In this document: positions 22,901 through 31,075 of the stretch, piece after piece
Position numbering within the stretch: position 1 is the first letter of the stretch
Layout of the letters: the number at the start of each line of letters is the position of its first letter
Source: an uncultured Clostridia bacterium
Lineage (GTDB): Bacteria; Bacillota; Clostridia; Christensenellales; Borkfalkiaceae
Direction of reading: 5' to 3'
DNA length: 43,551 nt
Assembly: GCA_947626935.1 (NCBI GenBank)
Contig: CANQUD010000016.1
Coordinates: forward strand, 1 to 43,551
Notes under the pieces: model-generated
Database searches by the model: none
What the model saw: only the letters and a program-made list of their open reading frames with translations
What the model was told of the DNA's origin: nothing
Translations under genes and position numbers: made by a program

Positions 22901-25298
22901 CTCCCCGCAGCCCATCGGAGAGGGGTATGCCTATTTCATCAACCCGCTCCTGAAGGAGAGCGAACTGCAGACGGCGGCTTCCGATGAACTGGAAGGGACT
23001 TGGGTCGGCGAAGATACCGTGACCTTGGCGGACGACGGTGAAAATCTGACCCTTGCCTATGGCGGCAGAGGGGCGAAGTACATCATTCCCGCGGACGGCA
23101 GCTATCTTGCCGTGATGGAAGGGGGCGAGACCGTCCATGTCTTCTCGAAAGTCGGTGAACTTTTGCTCTTCGACGGCGGAGAATACGTCAAGAAGGAGAT
23201 CCTCGGCTTCGGGAAAGCGAGCCTCTTTCATGACGGAGCGCTCGGCATCACTCTGACCGTCCTTCTCCGCGGCTACAGCGAGGAAGAGATGAGATCATGC
23301 TTCTCTCTCCTTGTCGGCGGCAACGTCTATGCGGCGGAGGCGCGGCTTGCGGATGAGACGGCGACCCTCTCCTTCCGCATCGATGACATGGACGACGGGA
23401 GCTATCCCCTGCAGCTCCTGTCCGACGGAGAACTGCTCTCCGCCTGTCCCTGCAGCGAGGCGGGGGAAGAACTTGTCCTCGGCGACATCACCTATACGCT
23501 CTCCGTCGGGGACGAACTTCTCCTCAACAAGAGAACGCTCCGCTATTTCTCCGTGCACATTCTCGAATCGGGAAAGACGGACGGATGCGCATATGTGCTG
23601 TCGAGCGGGGGAGAGAGGATCTCCGACGGCGGAAAGGTCGCCGAGAATGCGGAACTCATCCTTTCGCTCACCCTTCCCGAGGGCTTTACGGCGGAAGTCA
23701 AGGGGAGCGGCTGTACCCTCTCCGAGGCGGACGGGAAGTACATTCTCTCCGAACTTACGGGAGACGTGACGCTGACGGTCGTCTACATTCCTCCCGTCGG
23801 AGAACTGACCGCGGCGGGAGCCGATCTTGTCTGGGACGGGGAAAGGGTGTCCTTCGTCGTTTTCGGCACTTATCGCTATTTCTCGGACGGAGATCTGCGC
23901 ACGGAATTGCTCTCAAGGACGCTTGTACTCCGTCCGACAGACCCTCTCGGGGAACGCAGACTGTTCGCCTCTCCCGCCATCACGGCAGAAGGGGGAAATT
24001 GGACGCTCTCGTATGACATTTCTTCCCTCGAGATCGGCACATATGTTGCGGAATTTGAGGGATTCTCCGACAGCGGCGACATCGTCACGGAGCATGCGGA
24101 AAACGGAAAAGAGGCGGCGCTTGACGGCAGGACGTTCCGCCTCGTCAACCCCTTCGCCGAGGACGGGGGATGCGTGGGTGTCACCGTGACGGAAAGCCAT
24201 GTCTACCTCGACGGCGTGTGCCGTGACTGCGGCGCCGTCTGCGGGCACGAACGGTCGGAGAGCGGCGTCTGTACCCAATGCGGCGCAATCCTGGAAGAGC
24301 ACATCTTCGGGGACGCAGAGAGCATGGCGTCGGGTTTTGACCTTCCCGCAGAGACGGCTCTCAAAAAGGGAAATACGCTCCTCATCTTCGGTACGCAGAG
24401 GGCGGACACGGCGGAAGGCGCGGTCGCATGGGAGATTACCGAGGGCTTCACGGGGACCTTGCTCGGCGGCGAAAAGCGCACGAATAGCGCATTCAAGAAC
24501 GCCGTCTCGAACAGACAAACGACGCTTGTAGACCGCAACGGGGAGACCCTCTCGGGCGTGGACGGTTCGGATCTCTGCGGGGACTGCAAGTGGCTGCTCC
24601 GCTTTGACGCCGTCAACGACCGCATTCTCTCCTTCTCCGCTTCCGTCACGTCCCTTTCGGGCGAATATGTCGGTTGCACCTACACGCGTTCCTATCTCAT
24701 CGAGACGACAAAGACAATTTCGGCATATCACTTCCGCCTGACGGGCGGAGAGGGGCTTGCGTCCTTCACGTTCAGCGGCAGCAAGATGCAGACGTTGAAG
24801 GGCGAAACGGTCGAGGAGATCCCTCTTTCGGAAGAACTGCGGGACCGCCTTCTCATCAAGGGCGGAAAGGTTCGGCTCTCCGCCACGGTGACGGCGGCAG
24901 ATGAGGTGAGCGGTGTCGTCGCCCGCGTGGACCTCGGCGGCGGAAACGCGCTTCTCTTCCGTCCCGACGGGGTCGCAGCCCTCATCGACGGCACGGAGTC
25001 GAGAATCGGCGGGGAAAGTACCCTTTCGATCGGCGGGATCGACTACTCTGTCGTACCCACGCAGAACATGGGCAACCTCGGCGATTCCGCCGTCACGAAC
25101 GGAAGGGAGACGCTCGAATTCCAGTTAGGGACGGACACTTTCCTCACGGCGACCTACACGGTCGAGCTGGAAGGGGTGAAGGTCTATGAATACACGGTGA
25201 CGGTCAACCCGTTCGCCGCCGCCTGTTACACGCTCGGGTTTGCCTGCCGCGGCGGGACATGCTCGGATGCGACCCTCATCCGCTCGTCCGAGATCTGA
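19989..25298 (+). CDS. Giant repeat-rich surface lipoprotein
   Basis: A 1769-residue lipoprotein. The signal peptide ends in the lipobox FAVGC, with Cys26 as the lipid site. At least five tandem units of about 75-85 residues follow. Each has a pattern like G-T-x-V-x-x-x-x-x-P-x-E-G-Y, then NGKEV and a YTF-type strand, matching the bacterial InlB-B/Flg_new-like beta repeats; further worn copies lie beyond residue 600. A four-Cys patch (CRDCGAVCGHERSES followed by CTQCG) lies near residue 1410. No cell-wall sorting signal or C-terminal membrane helix is seen. It probably reaches out from the cell for adhesion or scaffolding (inference). Start chosen for GAGGTG and the signal peptide. Confidence 0.85.
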   Translation: MKIGKAFSAMIATLFLLAAALFAVGCDLVVFRDDASYGVSLDVNDDSLGACTLSAANDGELYRAGTPVTVSVEPKEDYDAVVLVNGKEVSLSDCKYTFDVEGETSIIVYYSYKYTVHAYIMKGRGVVIFSDPADGFRYTEGEEVEVLFLPEDGYAVQSVKQNAQPIRLERNRYTFRMEGHNYFGVQFAEAASVTVENDETRGKVTLDGWEEGEFLFADGSETELAVTPTEGNEVASVCLNGKEVALRDGRATVRIEKNTTISVYYNVRHTVSLPDPDTLAGGRVSLDKSPDADGMYREGTRLVLSLLPDEGYRAYSVRLNGTDVPFSSDKCTFFVKEDTVIEVVFLPISEIDRYTVTVVCSDDAYGSYTLSEPPLDGTYGSGTRLTLTAIPAEGYELRYLLLNGEKVDLGENELSYTFTVDSDAVFYLNFAPMSRFIVRLERYGLAEAGVSARLQESIYGSLREEEDYAEAYYYDGQDVSIFVDDTALAGGAVFYSLNGSRRKLLLSDKITVKAEITRNVVSVFVGEPTKPDVRFSLGEGESDGKDLYTLSYSKGFYTVTLKDGPAREGFRFTGWSVTLNGISVTSDGQNTFSVPYQEGGMRVRVTAEWEETVRLQIVGSEHGGISLAEGGEGIYDKDVSVSLLVQPDEGYRVKEIVLSFGDGEHVVTRPNTLGPVSLQATLTRDLAVSAVFQQIFTVAFTVKNGTGSFCEAIFPDGTFCLYDSGTNRYTLDAGDITFSLPSLGRPISSVSVGGELLLPDGRGNYSFYLDGDSLVEIALLSSFTVRVNGSDRTDGTLDHGKFSMRCVPEEGQLQAERAEFYTGTDVVLTFTADDGCMLEALNDGTAERDVIGKTRYELLLEDLSSDHAVTVTFSLLPVLGETFPAEGRENGAPVQGAWKNTDEGDGHTLVIGEHGIAVNGDLVGELIKSGTGGASEYGLTTLHGRRYSLSWFAEKEGYILYLTEKLAAYAISPQPIGEGYAYFINPLLKESELQTAASDELEGTWVGEDTVTLADDGENLTLAYGGRGAKYIIPADGSYLAVMEGGETVHVFSKVGELLLFDGGEYVKKEILGFGKASLFHDGALGITLTVLLRGYSEEEMRSCFSLLVGGNVYAAEARLADETATLSFRIDDMDDGSYPLQLLSDGELLSACPCSEAGEELVLGDITYTLSVGDELLLNKRTLRYFSVHILESGKTDGCAYVLSSGGERISDGGKVAENAELILSLTLPEGFTAEVKGSGCTLSEADGKYILSELTGDVTLTVVYIPPVGELTAAGADLVWDGERVSFVVFGTYRYFSDGDLRTELLSRTLVLRPTDPLGERRLFASPAITAEGGNWTLSYDISSLEIGTYVAEFEGFSDSGDIVTEHAENGKEAALDGRTFRLVNPFAEDGGCVGVTVTESHVYLDGVCRDCGAVCGHERSESGVCTQCGAILEEHIFGDAESMASGFDLPAETALKKGNTLLIFGTQRADTAEGAVAWEITEGFTGTLLGGEKRTNSAFKNAVSNRQTTLVDRNGETLSGVDGSDLCGDCKWLLRFDAVNDRILSFSASVTSLSGEYVGCTYTRSYLIETTKTISAYHFRLTGGEGLASFTFSGSKMQTLKGETVEEIPLSEELRDRLLIKGGKVRLSATVTAADEVSGVVARVDLGGGNALLFRPDGVAALIDGTESRIGGESTLSIGGIDYSVVPTQNMGNLGDSAVTNGRETLEFQLGTDTFLTATYTVELEGVKVYEYTVTVNPFAAACYTLGFACRGGTCSDATLIRSSEI

Positions 25299-25316
25299 CC
25301 CATCATTCCCAAAAAA

Positions 25317-25361
25317 CCGACCCCATTTTGTCATTTTCGGCAAGACGGGGTCGATTTTTTT
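25317..25361 (+). terminator. Terminator after the giant lipoprotein gene
   Basis: CCGACCCC (25317-25324) pairs with GGGGTCG (25347-25353), followed by seven T residues. The 22-base loop is long. Confidence 0.75.
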
Positions 25362-25411
25362 GCTGCTTTTCCGCATCTTTCAAAAACTTTCCGAAAAATT
25401 TCAAAAAAACT

Positions 25412-25440
25412 GCTACAAAAGCGGAAAAGTGTGATATGAT
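25412..25440 (+). promoter_or_regulatory. Probable extended -10 promoter of helD
   Basis: TGATATGAT carries an extended -10 (TG at 25432-25433, TATGAT at 25435-25440). The -35 place reads GCTACA, a weak match. Confidence 0.5.
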
Positions 25441-25457
25441 ATACCGTAAGGGGAATT

Positions 25458-27821
25458 ATGGATCTCGAAAAGGCACAATCGCTCTTGGAGCCGCATAGGG
25501 AAGCGGACAGATCGTGGTATCTCGACCTTCTTGACGAGGAGAAACAGACTTCGTACGAGGAGGAGCATCTTGCCGCGCTCCTCAAGCTCTTGCGCCTCGT
25601 CTATGTCGCCCGCCATCAGCGGCGCATCGCGTCCCTCAAAGCGGAAGCGGACGCCATCCGTTCCCGCGAGAATTACGGCGCCGAGGACTATCGGGAACTC
25701 CTCACGACGAATGCCGAGATCTCTGCCGAAAGCAGGACGCTCAACTCCTACAAGTGTTTCTTCTCCGAACCCTACTTCGCCCGCATGGACGTCAGAGACC
25801 CCAAAGAGGGTTATAACAGCTACTATATCGGAAAGAAGGGGGACGTCAAGCTCGAGATCGTCGACTGGCGGGCGCCCTTCGCCGTCCGCTACTACCAGAA
25901 GAGCCGCGTCGACTTCTCCATCAACGGGTACGACTATCACACGGTGCTCCGCCGTGCGATCTCGGTGAAGAGCGGGAAACTCATCGACTTCAAGAACGAA
26001 TACCTCTCCGTCAAGGACGTCCTGACGGAAGAGGAGATCGCGGGCAGGGACGAGGAGATCCTCTTCGATCCCTATCTCCGCTCCATCATCAAGAGCAGAA
26101 AGGACGACACGGGCATCCGCGACATCATCCGCACCATTCAGGAGCAGCAATTCGCCGTCATCACCCGTCCCGAGCGGGAGAACTTTGTCCTGCAGGGCTG
26201 TGCTGGCAGCGGAAAGACGATGATCCTTCTCCACCGTTTGAGCTATCTCATGTACAACAACGAGGCGCTCTCCGAGCGGGACGTCCTCGTCATCACGCCG
26301 TCCGATTCCTTCAACGCCTTCATCGACGAACTCTCGCAGATCCTCGAACTCGAGAAGGTCAGGACGACGACGATCCGCGCCTATTTCTTTCAGGCGCTCA
26401 AGAACGAGGGCATCGACCTGCAGGCAAAGCTCACCAAGCAGCGGGAGCCGGAAGAATATCTCTCCTACATCTATTCGTCCCGCTTCCCCGCCGATGTCCG
26501 CCGCAGGATCGGAAAGCTCTACGAGGGACTGCGCGGCTTGTTCGACGCCGAGGAATGCCGCGGCGTTGCGGAAAAGATCCTCGAGAGCTGCACTGCCCGC
26601 CAGAACGGCTATACCAAGATCAAGAACGCTTCCCTTCGGGTCCGCCGCGCCGTCTTGGGAGAACTCAAGGACAGCAAAGAGGGGGGATTTTACTTCACAA
26701 AGCCCTTCCGCACCCTCATGAGCGCCTTTGCGGGCGTGGAGGACTTCCTGCACTTTGCCCTCATGGAAGAACCCCGCACGCCCGACTACTTCTTCCGTCT
26801 CTTCGTGGACTTCTACCGTTCGGTGAAGTATGTCGCAACGGCTTCCGAAAAGGTCATGGATCAGGCGGTGGAAGATCTCAAACTCCTCTCGGAGACGGTG
26901 GATAAGGAGATCGCCGAACTCAAGCGCTACCGCGTCCGCGGGACGGCGGGGGACGGCTATGCCTATGCCGACAGGATCGCGCGGCGAGAAGAACTCAAGC
27001 GCGAGACGGAGAAGATCTCCGCGGTCATCACGGAGATGGGGAAGGACGTCGGACTGCTTTCCGACTTCTATTCCGTTCTCCGCGCGACTTCCGTCTGCAA
27101 CGACCTCGGAAAATGCAGGGACAAGACAGACATCGCCCGCTGGCTGTACCGCGAGACCGTCAAGCGCGTCAAAAACAAATTCGGACTCAAGGGCATCTTC
27201 CCCTCGGACGGCTATGCTCTCCTGTACGTCCTCTCCGCCGCGGGCAGAAAGATCTCTCCCCGCTACGGACTCGTGTTCGTGGACGAGGGACAGGATGTCT
27301 CGGAAGGGGAGTATGAACTGTTGCGGTCCGTCAACGGGGACGCCGCCTTCAACGTGTTCGGCGACCTCAACCAAAACATCACGCCCTTCCGCGGACTCAA
27401 GAGCTGGGAGAGCCTGCATTGCAACGAATATTCCCTCGACCAGAACTATCGGAATACCAACGAGATCGTCGATTTCGTCTCGGGCGTCCTCGATGTCGAC
27501 ATGAAGCCGATCGGACTGGGCGGGGATCCCGTCGAACGGCTCAAACTCCGTCAGGTGACGGGCTTCTTCAAGGGCAAACAGGGACTCAAAGCCGTCATCG
27601 CAAGGGAAGAATATTTGCCTCTCTTCCGCAAGCGGGGATATTGTTTCCTCTCCGAGACGGGCAAACTTTCCAAGACAAAGATCAACGTCATGACCGTATT
27701 TGAGAGCAAGGGACTGGAATTTTCCCTCGTCGCCGTCTACGACCGCGGCATGACGGAGAACGAAAAATACATCGCATACACGCGGGCGCTCAGCCGCCTT
27801 GCCGTTGTGGAGAACGTATGA
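25458..27821 (+). CDS. helD: HelD-like superfamily 1 helicase / RNA polymerase-associated ATPase
   Basis: A 787-residue UvrD/Rep-like protein. An N-terminal charged coiled-coil arm (about 1-110) is followed by a segment with YFARMDVRD and VDWRAPFAVRYY, which is characteristic of HelD, the Bacillota factor that strips stalled RNA polymerase from DNA. Helicase motifs: Walker A GCAGSGKT (247-254), Walker B VFVDEGQD, motif IV-like DQNYRNTNEI, and VFESKGLEF and YTRALSRL at the C terminus. Start supported by AAGGGGA. It overlaps the next gene by four bases. A DNA-repair role is the alternative. Confidence 0.85.
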   Translation: MDLEKAQSLLEPHREADRSWYLDLLDEEKQTSYEEEHLAALLKLLRLVYVARHQRRIASLKAEADAIRSRENYGAEDYRELLTTNAEISAESRTLNSYKCFFSEPYFARMDVRDPKEGYNSYYIGKKGDVKLEIVDWRAPFAVRYYQKSRVDFSINGYDYHTVLRRAISVKSGKLIDFKNEYLSVKDVLTEEEIAGRDEEILFDPYLRSIIKSRKDDTGIRDIIRTIQEQQFAVITRPERENFVLQGCAGSGKTMILLHRLSYLMYNNEALSERDVLVITPSDSFNAFIDELSQILELEKVRTTTIRAYFFQALKNEGIDLQAKLTKQREPEEYLSYIYSSRFPADVRRRIGKLYEGLRGLFDAEECRGVAEKILESCTARQNGYTKIKNASLRVRRAVLGELKDSKEGGFYFTKPFRTLMSAFAGVEDFLHFALMEEPRTPDYFFRLFVDFYRSVKYVATASEKVMDQAVEDLKLLSETVDKEIAELKRYRVRGTAGDGYAYADRIARREELKRETEKISAVITEMGKDVGLLSDFYSVLRATSVCNDLGKCRDKTDIARWLYRETVKRVKNKFGLKGIFPSDGYALLYVLSAAGRKISPRYGLVFVDEGQDVSEGEYELLRSVNGDAAFNVFGDLNQNITPFRGLKSWESLHCNEYSLDQNYRNTNEIVDFVSGVLDVDMKPIGLGGDPVERLKLRQVTGFFKGKQGLKAVIAREEYLPLFRKRGYCFLSETGKLSKTKINVMTVFESKGLEFSLVAVYDRGMTENEKYIAYTRALSRLAVVENV

Positions 27822-28504
27822 AAGACATCTTTTTGTTGGATCTCGACGATACGCTCGTCGATTTTCCCCGTGCGGAAGAGCGGAATTTCTTTGAGACGCT
27901 CTCCGCGGTCGGCGTGCAGGCGTCGGGGGAGCTGTACGGACGCTTCCACCTCATCAACGACGCCCTCTGGCGGGCGCTCGAGCGGGGAGAGATGACAAGG
28001 GAAATTCTCAAAGTCCGCCGCTTCGAACTTCTCTTTCGGGAATTCGGGATCGAAGCGGACGCCCAAAGGGCTTCCGATTTCTACTATCGGAATTTTGAGG
28101 GCATCTGCTATCCCTTCGACGGCGCGGCGGAATTTTTGAGGGAACTCTCCGCGCGGGGCAGAGTGTACCTCGTGACGAACGGCGGGGCGAGGATCCAGCA
28201 TTCGCACGTCAGACTTGCGGGATTCGGGGGATATTTGAGCGGCATGTTCATCTCCGAGGAGATCGGCTGCGAAAAGCCCGAGAGGGCGTTCGCCGAATTT
28301 GTCGAGACGCACATCGAAGGATATGAGCGGGAACGCGCCGTCTGGATCGGCGACAGCCTGACCTCGGACATGCTCTGCGCAAAAACCGTCGGCATCGACT
28401 TCATTCTCTATTTTCCCCGACCCATGCCGAAGCCCTACGACGGTCTCAAGGTACGCTCCTATTTGGAAATTCTGAACAAATTATTCCCGAACGATTTCAG
28501 TTGA
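27818..28504 (+). CDS. HAD-superfamily phosphatase, YjjG-like
   Basis: A 228-residue haloacid-dehalogenase hydrolase with all four motifs: DLDDTLVDF (nucleophile Asp8), VTNG, the Lys in GCEKPE, and GDSLTSD. The helical cap between motifs 1 and 2 matches the YjjG/house-cleaning nucleotidase type, which removes phosphate from (non-canonical) pyrimidine nucleotides. Its ATG overlaps the helD stop (ATGA), so the two are coupled. Substrate not certain. Confidence 0.85.
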   Translation: MKDIFLLDLDDTLVDFPRAEERNFFETLSAVGVQASGELYGRFHLINDALWRALERGEMTREILKVRRFELLFREFGIEADAQRASDFYYRNFEGICYPFDGAAEFLRELSARGRVYLVTNGGARIQHSHVRLAGFGGYLSGMFISEEIGCEKPERAFAEFVETHIEGYERERAVWIGDSLTSDMLCAKTVGIDFILYFPRPMPKPYDGLKVRSYLEILNKLFPNDFS

Positions 28505-29045
28505 GATGCTGCGGTGACCCACACCCCTGCCCCTCCCCCCGAAGGGGTAGGCTCTACCCCCTCCGTGGGAGGGGGATGTCGCATCGCGACAGGGAGTGGG
28601 TCACCTTATTTCCCTAGAGCCTACCCCTTCGGGGGGGAGGCTCCCGCGCAGCGGGTGGTGGGGGGGATAACGCCCACCACATTCTCTTGTCGCCCCTCGG
28701 GGTCCCCGCAAAAAAGACAACGTATTTTTGCGGGGTGGTTTAGGGGAGATGTCACGAGCAATGCGAGTGACAGAGGGGTTTCAAAAACCCCTTTCCCCTC
28801 GCAAGCTCGGGGACTTCCCCTACAGGGGCAGCGAGAGCGTTTGCCACGTTCGCCACTGTCTCGGACGGGTAGAGACCTGTCCTCGGTCACCGCTCGCGCG
28901 GGATAAAGCGCTCGCTCACCGCAAAACGCAGCGCACAGCACACTGTGCTGATGCGCAAGAATTGCGTTTTGCGACCCTCAAGGGGGCGCCAAGGGGACTC
29001 TGTGTCATCCCGTCCTACTTCCGCATCATTCCTCTGCAATTTCAC
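28505..29045. repeat. 540-bp gene-free hairpin-repeat cluster
   Basis: No gene is credible. A hairpin with GGGAGGGGG at 28556-28575 and TGTCGC-ATC-GCGACA at 28577-28591 copies 9601-9635. 28616-28667 recurs inverted near 36053-36105. 28690-28974 is an inverted copy of the module at 31076-31310 and contains hairpin A (28920-28973) and hairpin C (28863-28882, loop TCTCTA on the minus strand). Confidence 0.75.
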
Positions 29046-29088
29046 CCAAAAACAAAACCCCTCCCCCCGCATTCCGCGGGGGGAGGGG
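29046..29088 (-). terminator. Terminator after rubrerythrin gene
   Basis: CCCCTCCCCCCGC (29058-29070) pairs perfectly with GCGGGGGGAGGGG (29076-29088). The minus strand continues TTTTGTTTTTG. Confidence 0.85.
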
Positions 29089-29104
29089 ACTTTTCCTGAA
29101 AGAA

Positions 29105-29647
29105 TCAATAATTCTCTTTCTTGACTTCGAAATACGACTGCGGGTGCTTGCAGACGGGGCAGACCTCGGGCGCCTTCGTCCCGACGACGATGTGTCCGCA
29201 ATTCCTGCATTCCCACACCGTCACGCCGCTCTTCTCAAAGACCTGCTTTGTCTCGACATTGTGAAGCAGAGCGCGATATCTCTCCTCATGCGCCTTTTCG
29301 ATGGCGGCGACGCCCCGCATCTGGGCGGCGAGGTCGTGGAACCCTTCCTCGTCCGCTTCCTTCGCCATGCGGTCGTACATGTCCGTCCATTCGAAGTTTT
29401 CACCCTCGGCGGCGTGGAGAAGATTCTCTTCCGTCGTCCCGATCTCCCCGAGCGCCTTGAACCAGAGCTTTGCATGCTCCTTCTCATTTTCCGCCGTCTG
29501 CAGGAAGAGGGCTGCGATCTGCTCATAGCCCGCCTTTTTCGCGACGGACGCGAAGTAGGTGTACTTGTTTCTCGCCTGCGACTCGCCCGCAAACGCTTCC
29601 CAAAGATTCTTTTCCGTCTTTGTTCCCGAATAAGGATTTTTTGCCAT
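29105..29647 (-). CDS. rbr: Rubrerythrin
   Basis: A 180-residue rubrerythrin, a cytoplasmic peroxide-reducing diiron protein of anaerobes. The ferritin-like domain carries the diiron ligands in [21 protein letters not shown] and EKAHEERY. The C-terminal rubredoxin-like domain has two Cys-x-x-Cys pairs (ECRNCG and VCPVCK). Length is normal for the family. The promoter lies at 29681-29709 and AAAGGAG precedes the start. The monocistronic layout fits a stress gene; a PerR box was not recognised. Confidence 0.95.
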   Translation of the reverse strand: MAKNPYSGTKTEKNLWEAFAGESQARNKYTYFASVAKKAGYEQIAALFLQTAENEKEHAKLWFKALGEIGTTEENLLHAAEGENFEWTDMYDRMAKEADEEGFHDLAAQMRGVAAIEKAHEERYRALLHNVETKQVFEKSGVTVWECRNCGHIVVGTKAPEVCPVCKHPQSYFEVKKENY

Positions 29648-29680
29648 GGTATTTCTCCTTTTTTTGGATTTGATGATGAA

Positions 29681-29709
29681 AGTATATCAAATTCCGCGGA
29701 AAGTGTCAA
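29681..29709 (-). promoter_or_regulatory. Promoter of rbr
   Basis: TTGACA (29709-29704), 17-bp spacer, TATACT (29686-29681) on the minus strand. Confidence 0.82.
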
Positions 29710-29724
29710 TACCCAAAGCATTGA

Positions 29725-29944
29725 AATGAAAAATTGCGCACGGCGGGACAGAACGTTACCCACCCCCTTACCCTCGTTCTCGGGAGGGGGTGACCCCCGT
29801 AGGGGAAAGACTTCGTTCTCCCTCTTTCTTGCCCCCTCCATGGGAGGGGGTAGGGGGTGGGTCACCTCATCGCCGCCTCCCCCCTTATACTTGAGGGGGG
29901 AGGGTAGGGTGGGGGTGTCTTTTATTGCCGCCTTCGGAATTCCC
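29725..29944. repeat. Gene-free stretch with palindromic repeats
   Basis: AATTGCGCACGGCGGGACAG starts a truncated half of the perfect hairpin at 31025-31057. CCCCCTCC-AT-GGGAGGGGG (about 29841-29859) belongs to the CCTCTCC hairpin family, and CCTCCCCCC/GGGGGGAGG (about 29877-29905) is another hairpin. No gene is seen. Confidence 0.6.
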
Positions 29945-30727
29945 TCACTGTCCGTCGGAGTGCGTCACATTGCCGCTCTTATCGATCGTGCCGTCCGTGC
30001 AGGTTATGACGTAATTACCCGTTTCATTGTCCCAACTGTCGCCTTTTTCGACCTTCAGCCAGTCTGCCGTCGTGCCCGCAAAGTCTATTTCCGTCAGCGC
30101 GGCGCACCAGTCGAATGCGTTTTCCCCGATCGCGCTCACATCGGCGGGCAGGGCGATCTTCTGGAGTAATTTGCAGTGGCAGAAGGCATAATTTCCGATC
30201 GAGGTCAATTTGCTCTTGCCGCCGAATGTCAAGCTTGCAAGCGAAGTGCAGCCATAGAACGCGCGGTGGCCGATCGAGGTCACGTTGGCGGGAATGACGA
30301 CGCTGGCAAGGGGCGTGCACCCATCGAAGGCTTCCGCTCCAATCGAAGTCACCGCCTTCCCCTCATAGTAGTTGGGAATGACGACCTCCGTGCGATCTCT
30401 GTCATCGCCGATGCCCGAGAGGGTGTAGGTATCAGACGCCTCGTCGAGCTGATACGACAGCCCTTTGGTATAGACGTCGCTGTACCCGCAAGTCTCACAG
30501 GCGTTCTCGGCGTCGAACGTGTGGGTTCCCGCGGAAAATTTTTCGCCGCAGATGGTGCAGACCTTCCAATGCCCGCTGTCGTCCACGCGGAACGTCTCTG
30601 CGGTGTGGAAGTGCCCGTCCGCTCCCGTTTCGCCCTCGGGCGTCCCGCCGCTGCACGCCGCAAGGCCGAGACAAAGGCAGAGAGCCGCCGAAAGCGCAAA
30701 AATGGGCGTCAAAAATTTGTGTTTCAT
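29945..30727 (-). CDS. BspA-type leucine-rich-repeat lipoprotein
   Basis: A 260-residue lipoprotein with lipobox LAAC (Cys25). After a short linker come two Cys-x-x-Cys pairs (CTICG and CETCG, about residues 57-83), probably a small metal knuckle. At least three BspA-like (LRR_5) repeats follow with the pattern VTSIGxxAFxGCTxLASVxIP (about 125-205). Such proteins sit on the outer face of gut bacteria and mediate contacts. The upstream region contains a promoter, a structured RNA and a terminator (30808-30992), so the gene may be controlled by that leader. GGAG precedes the start. Confidence 0.85.
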   Translation of the reverse strand: MKHKFLTPIFALSAALCLCLGLAACSGGTPEGETGADGHFHTAETFRVDDSGHWKVCTICGEKFSAGTHTFDAENACETCGYSDVYTKGLSYQLDEASDTYTLSGIGDDRDRTEVVIPNYYEGKAVTSIGAEAFDGCTPLASVVIPANVTSIGHRAFYGCTSLASLTFGGKSKLTSIGNYAFCHCKLLQKIALPADVSAIGENAFDWCAALTEIDFAGTTADWLKVEKGDSWDNETGNYVITCTDGTIDKSGNVTHSDGQ

Positions 30728-30807
30728 TTTGTTTTTCTCCTTTGAATGTGTTTTTCCCTTCGTTTTGGGGGATCCTTCGCCTATGGCTCAGGATGAGCGC
30801 ATGCGGG

Positions 30808-30841
30808 CAAAAAATAAGGGCGTTCCACATTGGGAACGCCC
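30808..30841 (-). terminator. Terminator of the structured RNA
   Basis: GGGCGTTCC (30818-30826) pairs with GGAACGCCC (30833-30841). The minus strand then reads TTATTTTTT. Confidence 0.85.
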
Positions 30842-30958
30842 GCAGTGAGTATCCCGATGTGTTGCGCCACAACTTTCCACGTTTGAGAATACGGAAAGAA
30901 GGATACACCTTGCCAAAGCTGTAGCCATATCCTCAAACATTTATTCAGTTGCGGCGCA
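30811..30958 (-). ncRNA. Candidate structured non-coding or leader RNA
   Basis: A predicted transcript of about 148 bases runs from the promoter at 30964-30992 to the terminator at 30818-30841. Right at its 5 prime end a closing stem forms (30947-30957 with 30864-30874; AGTTGCGGCGC with GCGCCACAACT, one mismatch). An asymmetric internal loop is followed by a second 14-bp stem (30925-30938 with 30881-30894, two mismatches) and a large apical region that can refold through GGATA/TATCC. No open frame of note is inside. The layout of long rod plus internal bubble is 6S-like, but the terminator 83 bases before the LRR lipoprotein start would also suit a riboswitch. I do not recognise a known family. 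Confidence 0.6.
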
Positions 30959-30963
30959 GTTTC

Positions 30964-30992
30964 AGTATATCACGGGCGGAGAAAAATTGCAA
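30964..30992 (-). promoter_or_regulatory. Promoter of the structured RNA
   Basis: TTGCAA (30992-30987), 17-bp spacer, TATACT (30969-30964) on the minus strand. The expected start is about 30957-30958, the first base of the closing stem. Confidence 0.75.
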
Positions 30993-31024
30993 TATTTTCA
31001 TGAAAAAAATTAAAATTGAAAATT

Positions 31025-31057
31025 GCGCACGGCGGGACGGAACGTCCCGCCGTGCGC
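31025..31057. repeat. Perfect 15-bp hairpin
   Basis: GCGCACGGCGGGACG pairs perfectly with CGTCCCGCCGTGCGC around a GAA loop. A truncated half is present at about 29733-29750. Confidence 0.75.
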
Positions 31058-31075
31058 TCGTCGCCCCTTTTAGGT

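Noticed and set aside
25413-27419. 668-residue open frame opposite helD
   Set aside because: Antisense shadow; helD motifs are intact on the plus strand.
28514-28906. Open frame of 130 residues in the repeat cluster
   Set aside because: It is built from hairpin repeats (Pro/Arg/Gly-rich) and has copies elsewhere as non-coding repeats.
30811-30958. Purine riboswitch suggested by GATATGG in the RNA candidate
   Set aside because: The conserved GTTTCTACC-type junction of purine riboswitches is absent and the fold is a rod, not a three-way junction.
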